DNA from: an uncultured Crocinitomix sp.
GTDB lineage: Bacteria; Bacteroidota; Bacteroidia; Flavobacteriales_D; Crocinitomicaceae
Reading direction: 5' to 3'
DNA length: 64,000 nucleotides
NCBI GenBank assembly: GCA_937136425.1
Contig: CAKZON010000044.1
Location: 1 to 64,000, forward strand
Below are positions 29,087 through 38,200 of this stretch, one piece after another (the stretch's first letter is position 1; each line of letters starts with the position of its first letter). A model generated the notes under the pieces. The model saw nothing but the letters and a program-made list of their open reading frames with translations, was not told where the DNA came from and searched no databases. Made by a program: the position numbers and the translations under genes.

Positions 29087-29128
29087 GATGGTGCAAATTA
29101 GAAACTTGTTTTGTACTTTTGCACCATC
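29087..29128. promoter_or_regulatory. Symmetric 11-base inverted repeat between PPTase gene and ahcY
   Basis: GATGGTGCAAA (29087-29097) and TTTGCACCATC (29118-29128) are perfect inverted copies 20 bases apart. The right arm contains the TTTG of the ahcY -7 box; the left arm mirrors it toward the PPTase gene. It looks like an operator or shared element for the divergent promoters. Confidence 0.6.
29114..29121 (+). promoter_or_regulatory. -7 box of ahcY
   Basis: TACTTTTG fits TAnnTTTG; transcription would begin near 29127, giving a leader of about 25 bases before ATG 29151. No good -33 element was seen. Confidence 0.6.
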
Positions 29129-29150
29129 TTTTAAAGAAAAATTTAAAAAA

Positions 29151-30464
29151 ATGAGTAATACACAAGAACAAGTGAAGTATAAAGTTGCAGACATTAGTCT
29201 TGCAGACTGGGGAAGAAAAGAGATTAGACTTGCTGAGGCTGAGATGCCAGGGTTGATGTCGTTAAGAGAAGAATTCGGTCAGTCTAAGCCACTTGCCGGT
29301 GCTAGAATCGCTGGGTGTTTGCATATGACAATTCAAACTGCAGTTTTAATTGAAACGTTAACGGCTTTAGGAGCTGAGGTTACTTGGTCTTCATGTAATA
29401 TCTTTTCAACACAAGATCAGGCTGCTGCTGCTATTGCTGCTTCAGGTGTGCCAGTTTATGCTTGGAAAGGAATGAATGAAGAAGAGTTTGATTGGTGTAT
29501 CGAACAAACTTTACATGCATTTGAAGGTGGTAAGCCTTTAAATATGATTTTGGATGATGGTGGAGATTTAACAAATATGGTTTTTGATCGTTACCCAGAA
29601 TTGACAAAAGATATTAAAGGATTATCTGAAGAAACTACAACAGGTGTTCACCGTTTATATGAAAGAGTTAAGAATGGTACATTAGTAATGCCTGCAATTA
29701 ACGTGAACGATTCAGTAACAAAATCTAAATTTGATAATAAATACGGATGTAAAGAATCTTTAGTTGATGCAATTAGACGTGCAACTGATACAATGATGGC
29801 AGGTAAAGTTGCTGTTGTTGCTGGATACGGTGATGTTGGAAAAGGTTCTGCTGCTTCATTAAGAGGAGCTGGAGCTAGAGTAATTGTTACTGAGATTGAT
29901 CCAATTTGTGCGCTACAAGCAGCAATGGACGGTTTTGCTGTTAAAACAATGGAGAACGCTGTTGGTGAAGCTGATATTGTTGTAACAACTACTGGAAACA
30001 AAGATATTATTGTTGGACGTCACTTCGAAGCAATGAAGGATAAAGCAATTGTTTGTAATATCGGTCACTTCGACAATGAAATTGATGTAGCATGGTTAAA
30101 TGATAATTTTGGTGAATCTAGAATTGAGGTTAAACCACAAGTTGATATTTATAATGTAAATGGAAACGATATCATTTTATTAGCTGAGGGTAGATTAGTG
30201 AATTTAGGATGTGCAACTGGACACCCTTCATTTGTAATGTCAAACTCATTTACAAATCAAACGTTAGCGCAATTAGAATTGTGGAATAACACAGATGCTT
30301 ATGAAAATGATGTTTACATGTTGCCAAAACACTTAGATGAGAAGGTTGCAAAATTACACTTATTGAAAATTGGTGTTGAGTTAACAGAATTGTCGAAAGA
30401 GCAAGCTGATTATATCGGAGTTAAAGTTGAAGGTCCATACAAGCCAGAACACTACCGTTATTAA
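29151..30464 (+). CDS. ahcY: Adenosylhomocysteinase
   Basis: NAD-dependent hydrolase that removes S-adenosylhomocysteine, the product of methyl transfers, giving adenosine and homocysteine. The 437 residues are full length: [20 protein letters not shown] at the start, [40 protein letters not shown] with the catalytic Lys/Asp, the NAD site [25 protein letters not shown], and the C-terminal [10 protein letters not shown] with the conserved Lys-Tyr tail. The frame extends upstream to 29088, but that part overlaps the promoter, so ATG 29151 is used. It is closed by a strong terminator. Confidence 0.98.
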   Translation: MSNTQEQVKYKVADISLADWGRKEIRLAEAEMPGLMSLREEFGQSKPLAGARIAGCLHMTIQTAVLIETLTALGAEVTWSSCNIFSTQDQAAAAIAASGVPVYAWKGMNEEEFDWCIEQTLHAFEGGKPLNMILDDGGDLTNMVFDRYPELTKDIKGLSEETTTGVHRLYERVKNGTLVMPAINVNDSVTKSKFDNKYGCKESLVDAIRRATDTMMAGKVAVVAGYGDVGKGSAASLRGAGARVIVTEIDPICALQAAMDGFAVKTMENAVGEADIVVTTTGNKDIIVGRHFEAMKDKAIVCNIGHFDNEIDVAWLNDNFGESRIEVKPQVDIYNVNGNDIILLAEGRLVNLGCATGHPSFVMSNSFTNQTLAQLELWNNTDAYENDVYMLPKHLDEKVAKLHLLKIGVELTELSKEQADYIGVKVEGPYKPEHYRY

Positions 30465-30485
30465 TAGGTAATATATATTAAAAAG

Positions 30486-30518
30486 AAAAGCGAGGGTGTT
30501 ATAAACATCCTCGCTTTT
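30486..30518 (+). terminator. Intrinsic terminator after ahcY
   Basis: Fifteen-base arms AAAAGCGAGGGTGTT (30486-30500) and AACATCCTCGCTTTT (30504-30518) with one G-T pair and a T-run to 30520. Reading the other way it can also stop the convergent lipoprotein gene. Confidence 0.93.
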
Positions 30519-30552
30519 TTATTTTATAAAGTCTTTTGTTTTTTAATTGGGC

Positions 30553-30987
30553 TTAGTTATATATTGTTACCGTGTATGCTCCGTCCCAATAGGCGTTGTA
30601 TCTTTTTAATCCATATTGAGCTGGACCAACCAAAACAACTCCACTTAAAATGCTGTAAGTTGAGCCAGAACAAGTGTCAATTAGTTCAAAAGGATTGTCT
30701 GAATTTATTTCTACAACTGCGCATTCTTTTTGAGAGTCATAAGTTGAATGTCGGTCAAGAGCAATAAATTCGTCGAAATTACGATATACCACTATTCCTC
30801 TTGATCCTCCATTTACATATGCATAGCCACCAGGTGAATTTAATGCGTTGTATGAAGGTAAATCCAAATTTAAACTGAGATTAACAGGTACATTTGGTAT
30901 GGGATATTCAGATTCTTTACAAGATGTTAGAAATAAACTTGTAAAAAGTAGCCCAAATAAAAAGTATCTTAAATATATTTGTTGCAT
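30553..30987 (-). CDS. Lipoprotein with degenerate Rieske-like fold
   Basis: 144 residues starting MQQIYLRYFLFGLLFTSLFLTSC, with a lipobox LTSC and lipidated Cys23. The later part (NFDEFIALDRHSTYDSQKEC ... CSGSTYSILSGVVLVGPAQYG ... KRYNAYWDG) follows the layout of Rieske-type domains in Bacteroidota (DR.C.Y..., CGS.F....G.V..GPA..PL..Y). However the two Cys-x-His ligand pairs needed for a 2Fe-2S cluster are not there, so the fold assignment is tentative and cluster binding unlikely. The frame is open for 48 more codons, but those read into the neighbouring gene on the other strand and lack a signal peptide. Its start codon overlaps that of the divergent gene (CATG, 30985-30988). Confidence 0.72.
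   Translation of the reverse strand: MQQIYLRYFLFGLLFTSLFLTSCKESEYPIPNVPVNLSLNLDLPSYNALNSPGGYAYVNGGSRGIVVYRNFDEFIALDRHSTYDSQKECAVVEINSDNPFELIDTCSGSTYSILSGVVLVGPAQYGLKRYNAYWDGAYTVTIYN
30974..30981 (+). promoter_or_regulatory. -7 box in front of the basic small protein
   Basis: TATATTTG fits TAnnTTTG and lies inside the divergent lipoprotein gene. With the spacing seen at rnpB the transcript would begin at about 30987, practically at ATG 30986, so the message would be leaderless or nearly so. Confidence 0.45.
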
Positions 30988-31276
30988 GGAGAAACGATTA
31001 TATAATACTATAACGAAGATACTAATAATTATTGCATCAGTAATTGTAGTTCCCCAAAATGGGTTTTTGCAGGACCGTGGAGCGAAGAGTGTTAAGTCAG
31101 GAGATAAAGGAGGGAAAGGTAAACGCGTCAAGAGTACCTACAAAAAACAAAAGAGAAATCGTAAAAAACATTGGAAAAATCAAGACAAGGCTACTCGTAA
31201 AAGAATGAAAAGAGCAGCTAAAAATGCAAAAAGACGCCAAAAAGGTAAACCAATGAAGAATAATAGACTGGTATAA
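30986..31276 (+). CDS. Small highly basic protein with N-terminal hydrophobic segment
   Basis: 96 residues. Residues 1-20 (MEKRLYNTITKILIIIASVI) form a signal peptide or membrane anchor. The rest is extremely basic (GGKGKRVKSTYKKQKRNRKKHW, QDKATRKRMKRAAKNAKRRQ) with almost no acidic residues, suggesting binding to nucleic acid, lipopolysaccharide or another anionic polymer; the location after export is unknown. The frame opens upstream at 30848, but ATG 30986 yields the hydrophobic start and follows a -7 box. I do not recognise a named family. Confidence 0.65.
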   Translation: MEKRLYNTITKILIIIASVIVVPQNGFLQDRGAKSVKSGDKGGKGKRVKSTYKKQKRNRKKHWKNQDKATRKRMKRAAKNAKRRQKGKPMKNNRLV

Positions 31277-31368
31277 TTTGGTCTAAATTGTAATCCATAC
31301 ATCTTTCATTTTCATAATTGTCAACATAAATTTGTGAATGGGTTTTAGCCTGTTAAATTTTTGTTATT

Positions 31369-31376
31369 TAATTTTG
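31369..31376 (+). promoter_or_regulatory. -7 box of the TonB-receptor module
   Basis: TAATTTTG matches TAnnTTTG, 73 bases before the receptor start. The 172-base gap between 31277 and 31448 otherwise holds no hairpin with a T-run. Confidence 0.5.
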
Positions 31377-31448
31377 GCTGTTGAATTATAAATTGCCTAT
31401 ATTTACGGGCTATTGTATTTTAAGATTTTTTAACAAATACGCTTACTT

Positions 31449-34400
31449 ATGCTTAAAAAACTAAAATTATTACTTGCAATACTCTTGCTTTCAGTGAGTT
31501 CAGGTTTTGCTCAAACAGGTACCGGATCTATAAAAGGTACCGTAAAAGACAAGGCTTCGGGCGAACCGCTTCCTTTTGTTAAGGTAGTCGCTTTCCAAGG
31601 CGGGCAGCAAAAAGGTTTTGCAGCTACAGATTTTGATGGGAAATTTAAAATTTCATCTTTACCTCCAGGAGAATATGCTGTTGAGGTTCGTTTTGTTGGT
31701 TATACATCAATCCGAAAAGAAGGAGTTTTAGTAAACTCTGATAAATTAACAAGTTTACCACTTGAATTATCTACTTCTGATGAGTTGTTAGATGTTGTAG
31801 AGGTGACTTATTATGAAGTTCCCCTAATCGATAAAGATGGTGGTGCTTCAGGAGCCGTTGTTACACGTGATGACATCTCTAAGATGCCAACGCGATCTGC
31901 AGCAGGTATTGCAGCCACAGTAGGTGGTGTATACGCAGCTGAAGGTGACGGCGATAACTTAAGTATTCGTGGGGCACGATCAGATGCGACTTATTATTAT
32001 ATTGATGGGATTAAGGTACGTGGTTCATCTTCGTTACCAAAATCTGCAATTCAAGAGGTTGCTGTAATTACAGGAGGGGTTCCTGCAAATTATGGTGATT
32101 TAACAGGGGGTATTATCTCTATTACTACACGTGGGCCATCTGCTAAATACTTTGGTTCATTTGAGGGGGTAACTTCTGGTTTTTACTTTAACGGACAAGA
32201 TCCAATTGGGTATGACGGAAGAGTAATTGGTTTAGATAAATATGCTTACAACTTAGTTGAGGGTATGATTTCTGGACCTTTATTAATGAAAAAAGATTCA
32301 AACGGTGTTGCTTCTAAACCAATTTTAGGATTTTTCCTTTCAGCTAACTATACAGATGTAGTAGATGGAAGACCTTTAAGTAATGGTGGTGGTTACCGAA
32401 TTAAGCAAGCAGTAAGAGATTCGTTACTGGCAAATCCTTTACGTCCAACAGGTGAAGGTACTGGTGCGTATTATAATGCAGATTTCTTAAGGCATTCAAC
32501 AGATCCAGCATTGTCTGATTTCGAGCAAGTGCCTTGGAGAATGAACGCAAGAGGAACTTCTTTCTCAGCAGCAGGTAAAATTGATGTGAATGCTGGGCCA
32601 AACATTAACTTAACGTTTGGTGGTAATATGGCATATAACAATAGAAGTAACTATAGTTACAGAAATTCATTATTCAATTTTGAAAACTTTGGAAAAGAAA
32701 GAGATATTGACTGGAGAGTATATGGTAGATTTACACAACGTTTTAATAATAACGAAGCAGGTTCTTCTTCAAAAATTAAAAGTGCATTCTATTCATTAAT
32801 GGTTGATTATTCTCAATCTCACAACAGACTTTGGGATGCAACACATGAAGATCGTTTGTTTAACTACGGTCACGTTGGTAAATTCGAAACGTTTAGAGAA
32901 ACAACTTATGAGTTCAATACTAATAATGATAGTTTGATTCATAATGGTTTTAAAGATACTTTGGTAAGATTTACTCCTTCTACTAATAACGCAGCTTTTG
33001 CTTCAATTACTGAGCAATACTTCGATATTTATGCAGGGAATCCAGTTGGTAACTATGAAAACCTTTTCCAAATTGAGCAAGGTAACGCATTAAGAAACGG
33101 AGATGTTCCTCAAAGTGTTTACGGAATTTGGGATAACGTAGGTACTCCGTTCAACGGATACAGAGTTAGACAAAATGATCAATTCCGTATTACTGGTTCA
33201 GGTACTGTTAACTTGAATGATCACGCTATCTCATTAGGATTTGAGTATGAGCAAAGATGGGATAGACAGTTTTCTTCAGGAAGAAGAGGGCCTATTGGAC
33301 TTTGGACAATTGCTCGTCAGTACATGAATAGCCACATTTTGGAGTTAGATAAAAGTAAAGCTTCATTTGATTATTATGGAACTTTCCCAAGAATCACTTA
33401 TGAGCGTTTGAATGCTGCAGAAGGTGAGTTTAGCGGACAAGAAAATGATGATGCACAGTATTTCTTTGATTATAACGTGAGAAGAAAATTAATTGAAAAT
33501 GGTTGGGACATTGAAACTGATGGAACTGATTATATCGATATTGATGCATTAGATCCGGATTTCTTTACATTAGACATGTTTAGTGCTGATGAATTATTGA
33601 ACTCAGGAAATAACTACTTTACTTGGTATGGTTATGACCACACTGGAGAAAAAGTTCGTGGTAACACGGATATCAACAAATACTTTAACGAGTTTAACAG
33701 TGATAAAAACTACGCAAGAACAATTGGTGCTTTCCAACCAATCTATATGTCAGGTTATTTAATGGACAAGTTTGCTTTTGATGATATTATCTTCAACGTT
33801 GGTTTACGTGTAGATGTATTTGATGCTAACCAACCAGTGTTAAAAGATAAATACTTGTTGTATGAAGCTAAAACAGCACAAGAAGTTTCTGAATTTGACA
33901 ATGGTACATTAATCGAACACCCAGAAAACATTGGAGACGATTACGTAGTGTATGTTAATGATGTTGATAACCCAACTTCAATTAACGGATATAGAAATGG
34001 AGATACTTGGTATGATGCTAGTGGTGTTGAGGTTTCAGATCCAACAGTATTAGAAGGAAGTAAAGGTATTGCTCCTTGGTTACAAGATAACACATTGACT
34101 TCTCCAACTGCTGATGCATTTGAAGATTACAAACCGCAAATTAACGTTATGCCAAGGGTTGCATTTTCATTCCCTATCTCGGATGAAGCGTCTTTCTTTG
34201 CTCACTATGATATCTTAACTAAGCGACCTACAACTGGAAACAGATTCGATCCTATTGAATACCAATTCTTACAAGATCGTAACGTAATCATCAACAACCC
34301 GAACTTAAAGCCGGAAAAAACAATTGATTACGAATTAGGTTTCCAACAAGTATTAACTAAAACTTCATCTTTAAAGATTTCAGCGTTCTACAAAGAGCAA

Positions 34401-35201
34401 AGAGATCAGGTGCAGTTAGTAAATGTTTTCTCTGCATATCCTAATACATACCGTTCATATGGAAACAGAGATTTCGGTACAGTGAAAGGATTAACTGTTG
34501 CATACGACTTAAGAAGAACAGGAAATGTTAGAATGACTGCTTCTTATACACTACAATTTGCAAATGGTACTGGTTCTGATGCGAACTCAGCGTTAACTTT
34601 GGTTAACTCAGGTGAGCCTAACTTAAGAACTATCTTCCCATACAACTACGATCAAAGACACGGATTTAATATTGTGTTTGATTACAGATATGGTGATGGT
34701 AAAGATTACAATGGACCAGTTATCGGAGACTTTGGAGTGTTAGAGAATACAGGTTTAAATATTGTAACTCAAATTGGTTCAGGAACTCCTTATTCAGGAT
34801 ATAAGCAAGCAGCTGGTGAAGCATTATTAACTGCAGGTAGTTCTCAATTAGAAGGTTCTTTGAACGGATCAAGAAAGCCTTGGCAATATAGAGTTGATTT
34901 GCAGTTAGACAGAAACTTTATGTTAGAGTTTGGGGATGATGAAAACAAAAAGAAGTCAGCTTACTTGAATGTTTACGTACGTGTTACAAATATATTTAAC
35001 ATTGTTAATGTATTAAACGTGTACAGAGCAACTGGAAATCCTAATGATGATGGTTATTTGGCAGCATCTCAATTCCAATCATCAATCCAAAATCAATTGG
35101 ATGAGCAATCTTTCAGAGATTACTACGCGTTGAAGGTTCAAAATCCGTTCAACTACGGAATTCCTAGAACGATTAGATTAGGTGTTAAATTTGACTTTTA
35201 A
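31449..35201 (+). CDS. TonB-dependent receptor with carboxypeptidase-like regulatory domain
   Basis: 1250 residues: signal peptide MLKKLKLLLAILLLSVSSGFAQ, then a carboxypeptidase-regulatory-like Ig domain (GSIKGTVKDKASGEPLPFVKV ... VRFVGYTSIRKEGV, about 25-105), a plug (RSAAGIAATVGGVYAAEG, LSIRGARSDATYYYIDGIK, VITGGVPANYGDLTGGIISI, about 125-230) and a 22-strand-type barrel ending PRTIRLGVKFDF. This receptor subtype, with the YYIDGIKVRGSSSLP plug, is not SusC. It is followed after 33 bases by a giant secreted protein and then a PorV/PorQ-family barrel, suggesting a surface machine built together rather than a simple nutrient importer. The substrate is unknown. Confidence 0.9.
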   Translation: MLKKLKLLLAILLLSVSSGFAQTGTGSIKGTVKDKASGEPLPFVKVVAFQGGQQKGFAATDFDGKFKISSLPPGEYAVEVRFVGYTSIRKEGVLVNSDKLTSLPLELSTSDELLDVVEVTYYEVPLIDKDGGASGAVVTRDDISKMPTRSAAGIAATVGGVYAAEGDGDNLSIRGARSDATYYYIDGIKVRGSSSLPKSAIQEVAVITGGVPANYGDLTGGIISITTRGPSAKYFGSFEGVTSGFYFNGQDPIGYDGRVIGLDKYAYNLVEGMISGPLLMKKDSNGVASKPILGFFLSANYTDVVDGRPLSNGGGYRIKQAVRDSLLANPLRPTGEGTGAYYNADFLRHSTDPALSDFEQVPWRMNARGTSFSAAGKIDVNAGPNINLTFGGNMAYNNRSNYSYRNSLFNFENFGKERDIDWRVYGRFTQRFNNNEAGSSSKIKSAFYSLMVDYSQSHNRLWDATHEDRLFNYGHVGKFETFRETTYEFNTNNDSLIHNGFKDTLVRFTPSTNNAAFASITEQYFDIYAGNPVGNYENLFQIEQGNALRNGDVPQSVYGIWDNVGTPFNGYRVRQNDQFRITGSGTVNLNDHAISLGFEYEQRWDRQFSSGRRGPIGLWTIARQYMNSHILELDKSKASFDYYGTFPRITYERLNAAEGEFSGQENDDAQYFFDYNVRRKLIENGWDIETDGTDYIDIDALDPDFFTLDMFSADELLNSGNNYFTWYGYDHTGEKVRGNTDINKYFNEFNSDKNYARTIGAFQPIYMSGYLMDKFAFDDIIFNVGLRVDVFDANQPVLKDKYLLYEAKTAQEVSEFDNGTLIEHPENIGDDYVVYVNDVDNPTSINGYRNGDTWYDASGVEVSDPTVLEGSKGIAPWLQDNTLTSPTADAFEDYKPQINVMPRVAFSFPISDEASFFAHYDILTKRPTTGNRFDPIEYQFLQDRNVIINNPNLKPEKTIDYELGFQQVLTKTSSLKISAFYKEQRDQVQLVNVFSAYPNTYRSYGNRDFGTVKGLTVAYDLRRTGNVRMTASYTLQFANGTGSDANSALTLVNSGEPNLRTIFPYNYDQRHGFNIVFDYRYGDGKDYNGPVIGDFGVLENTGLNIVTQIGSGTPYSGYKQAAGEALLTAGSSQLEGSLNGSRKPWQYRVDLQLDRNFMLEFGDDENKKKSAYLNVYVRVTNIFNIVNVLNVYRATGNPNDDGYLAASQFQSSIQNQLDEQSFRDYYALKVQNPFNYGIPRTIRLGVKFDF

Positions 35202-35234
35202 TAAGTTTAAACGGAGAAGTTTAATAAAGAAATT

Positions 35235-38200
35235 ATGAAGAAGCTATTATTAAGTATTTTAGTGTTGGGGCTTGCGAATGTGATGTATGCCTACAAATTG
35301 GAGGGGCATCTCGGACCAAGAGTGGACTCTGAATCTGAATCGCGTGCAGCTGGTTGTTCACCTGCAAACGAAAAGATTTTCATGGAGTTCAACAATATTA
35401 GGGCTCTTGTTGAAACTGGGGGGTCTCTTTGGCAAGACCGTTCTAACGGACGTTCGTCTTACGAGTATCCAAAAAACAGTAATAATCATGTAATCTATTC
35501 AGGAGCACTTTGGATGGGTGGTGAGGATATCAATGGTCAGTTAAAATTGGCTGCTCATATGTTCCGCCAAGGAAATGATTTTTGGCCTGGACCTTTAGGA
35601 GATTTAATTGAAGGAACGGGTAACTTTAATCCATTTATTCCTCAAAATGCAGATGCAACATTAGTAAGAGATTACGGTGCAGCTGAGATTTTCACAGGAC
35701 AGTGTACTGAGTATGATCGATTCTATTCTATTAAGAAGAGTGAAGTTCTTCAGTTTATTGCGTGGTGGAATTGTACTAACGGAGTAACTGATCCTGAAGA
35801 TTGTGAAGGAATAGTATTGGACAGTGAATTAGAAGATAAGATCAAAAATTGGCCAGCACACGGTGATGAGTCTTTAGGTCAAGATTTTTATTTAGCTCCT
35901 TTCTATGATAATGCAAAAGAAGGTGAAACGCCTAATGGAATTTATGATCCAATCAATGATGGTGATTATCCTTGGTATGATGTTGAAGAAGAAATTGATT
36001 GTAGAAATGACAGACGAGTAACGTTATTTGGTGATGAAACTCACTGGTGGGTATTTAATGATAAAGGAAATATTCATACAGAGTCAGGTGGAGATCCAAT
36101 TGGTATGGAGATTCGTGCACAAGCGTTCTCTTTCGCTACTGATGATGAAATCAATGACATGACTTTCTATAACTATGAGTTAATCAATAGAGGTACTCAA
36201 ACATTGTATGAAACTTATTTCGGACAATGGGTAGATGCAGATATAGGATACGGGTTAAATGATGATGATTATATCGGATGTGATGTTGCTAGAGGTTTAG
36301 GATACTGTTATAACGGTGACTTGAATGATGAAGGTGGAGGAAATCAACCAGGTTATGGAGCTAACCCTCCTGCTGTTGGGGTTGACTTTTTTGAAGGACC
36401 TTATTTAGATAACGATAATATTGATAACCCTATTTATAGAGCGGAAGCTGAAGGTGATTTACCAGCGGTTTTATTACCTGAAGTTTATGCAAATGACGGA
36501 ATTCCATACCCAGGGTTAGGAATTGGATACGGTGATGGTGTTGTAGATAATGAGCGATTTGGTATGCAACGTTTTGTTTATCACGAACGTGATCCAGGTG
36601 CTTATGGAGATCCAAGTTCTGCAGCAGATTTTTATAACTACTTAAGAGGTATCTGGAAAAATGGATTGAATATGCAATTTGGTGGTAACGGAAACACAAG
36701 TGGTTCTGGTGTACCAACGAAGTTTATGTATCCAGATGATTCGGATCCATTAGGATGGGGTACTTACCCAAGTCCATTACCATCAACTGACCCATGGTCT
36801 GAGATTAGTGTTGGAAATCCTAAAGGAGATAGAAGATTCTTACAATCTGCTGGACCTTTCATTTTACGTCCGGGTGCTGTGAATAACATTACAGTTGGTG
36901 TAGTAATTGGTCAAAGTAGTGAGTCTGATTTAGAGGCACCACTTAGAGCATTAAAAACTGCTGATACAAAAGCACAAGCTTTATTTGATAACTGTTTCGA
37001 ATTAGTTGAGCCGCCATTGGCACCAGTATTAACTATCCAAGAAATGGAGAATGAATTAATTCTTTTCTTAACAGATCCACCAATTGCTGAAGCTCTTGAA
37101 CTTTACGAAGAAGAAGATAACATTAATATCATTACTCCGGATGAGTTATTAGCAATGGGTATCGTTTATGATAACGTTTATCGTTTTGAAGGATTCCAAA
37201 TTTATCAAATGGTTGATGACTTAGCTTCTATTACTGATATTGGAGATTTAGAGTATGCTCGTTTAGTAGCACAGTCTGATTTAGAGAACGGTATTGGAAA
37301 ATTAGTTAACTATACATATGACGAAGAATTGGATATTTCAATTCCTGCAGTAATGGTTGAGCCAGCTGGAGAATTTGATTTAGATGGTGGTTTACGTCGT
37401 TCATTCAAAGTAACTGAAGATTTATTCGCTACTGGTGACAGAACTTTAGTTAACCATAAGAAATATTACTATTTAGCAGTGTCTTACGCTTATAACCAAT
37501 ATAAAGAGTATGATCCAAATGATCCAACTTTATTAGATGGTCAAAAAGTTCCTTACTTGCGTTCAAGAATTTCTGCAACAGGTTCTGGTATTGAGTCTGT
37601 AGTTGGTATCCCTCACGATCCATCTCCAGAGGCTGATGGTAGAATATTCACTACATCTTATGGTTTCCAACCTGAAATTACTCAAATTGAAGGTGAAGGT
37701 AACGGAGGAGCATTCTTAGAATTAACTTCTGGGTCTGTAACTGATATCTTAGCTAATAACAGTATTGATCATCCAACTTACCAAAGTGGAGCAGGTCCAG
37801 TTGATATTAAAGTTATTGATCCGTTAAATGTTGAAGGTGGTGATTATACATTGATTTTTGAAAATGATTCTTCTGAAGTTGATGAGACAACTTGGAAATT
37901 AGTACAAAATGTCGGTGGTGTAACGGATACAGTATTCTCTGATGCAGCGATTAGTGTTGTAAGAGAGCAATTGATTTTAGATTGGGGTATTTCAGTACAA
38001 ATTAACCAACAGTATTATACTAATGCTGGTGTAAATGCTTATACTGAGCCAATTGGAGCAACAATGACTTTTTCAGATTCTTCGAAAATTTGGTTAGGTG
38101 GTGTACAAGATAATGACGCATTCTACCCAAGTAACTGGATTCGTGTAGGTAATAGTGAAGAGGCTAATAACCATGCAACTGAACCTAACCCTGATTGTGT

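Noticed and set aside
29088-29150. Upstream extension of ahcY
   Set aside because: Covers the promoter region and inverted repeat; ATG 29151 gives the normal N-terminus.
29648-30001. Minus-strand open frame inside ahcY
   Set aside because: Antisense shadow of a strongly conserved coding sequence, no promoter or start context.
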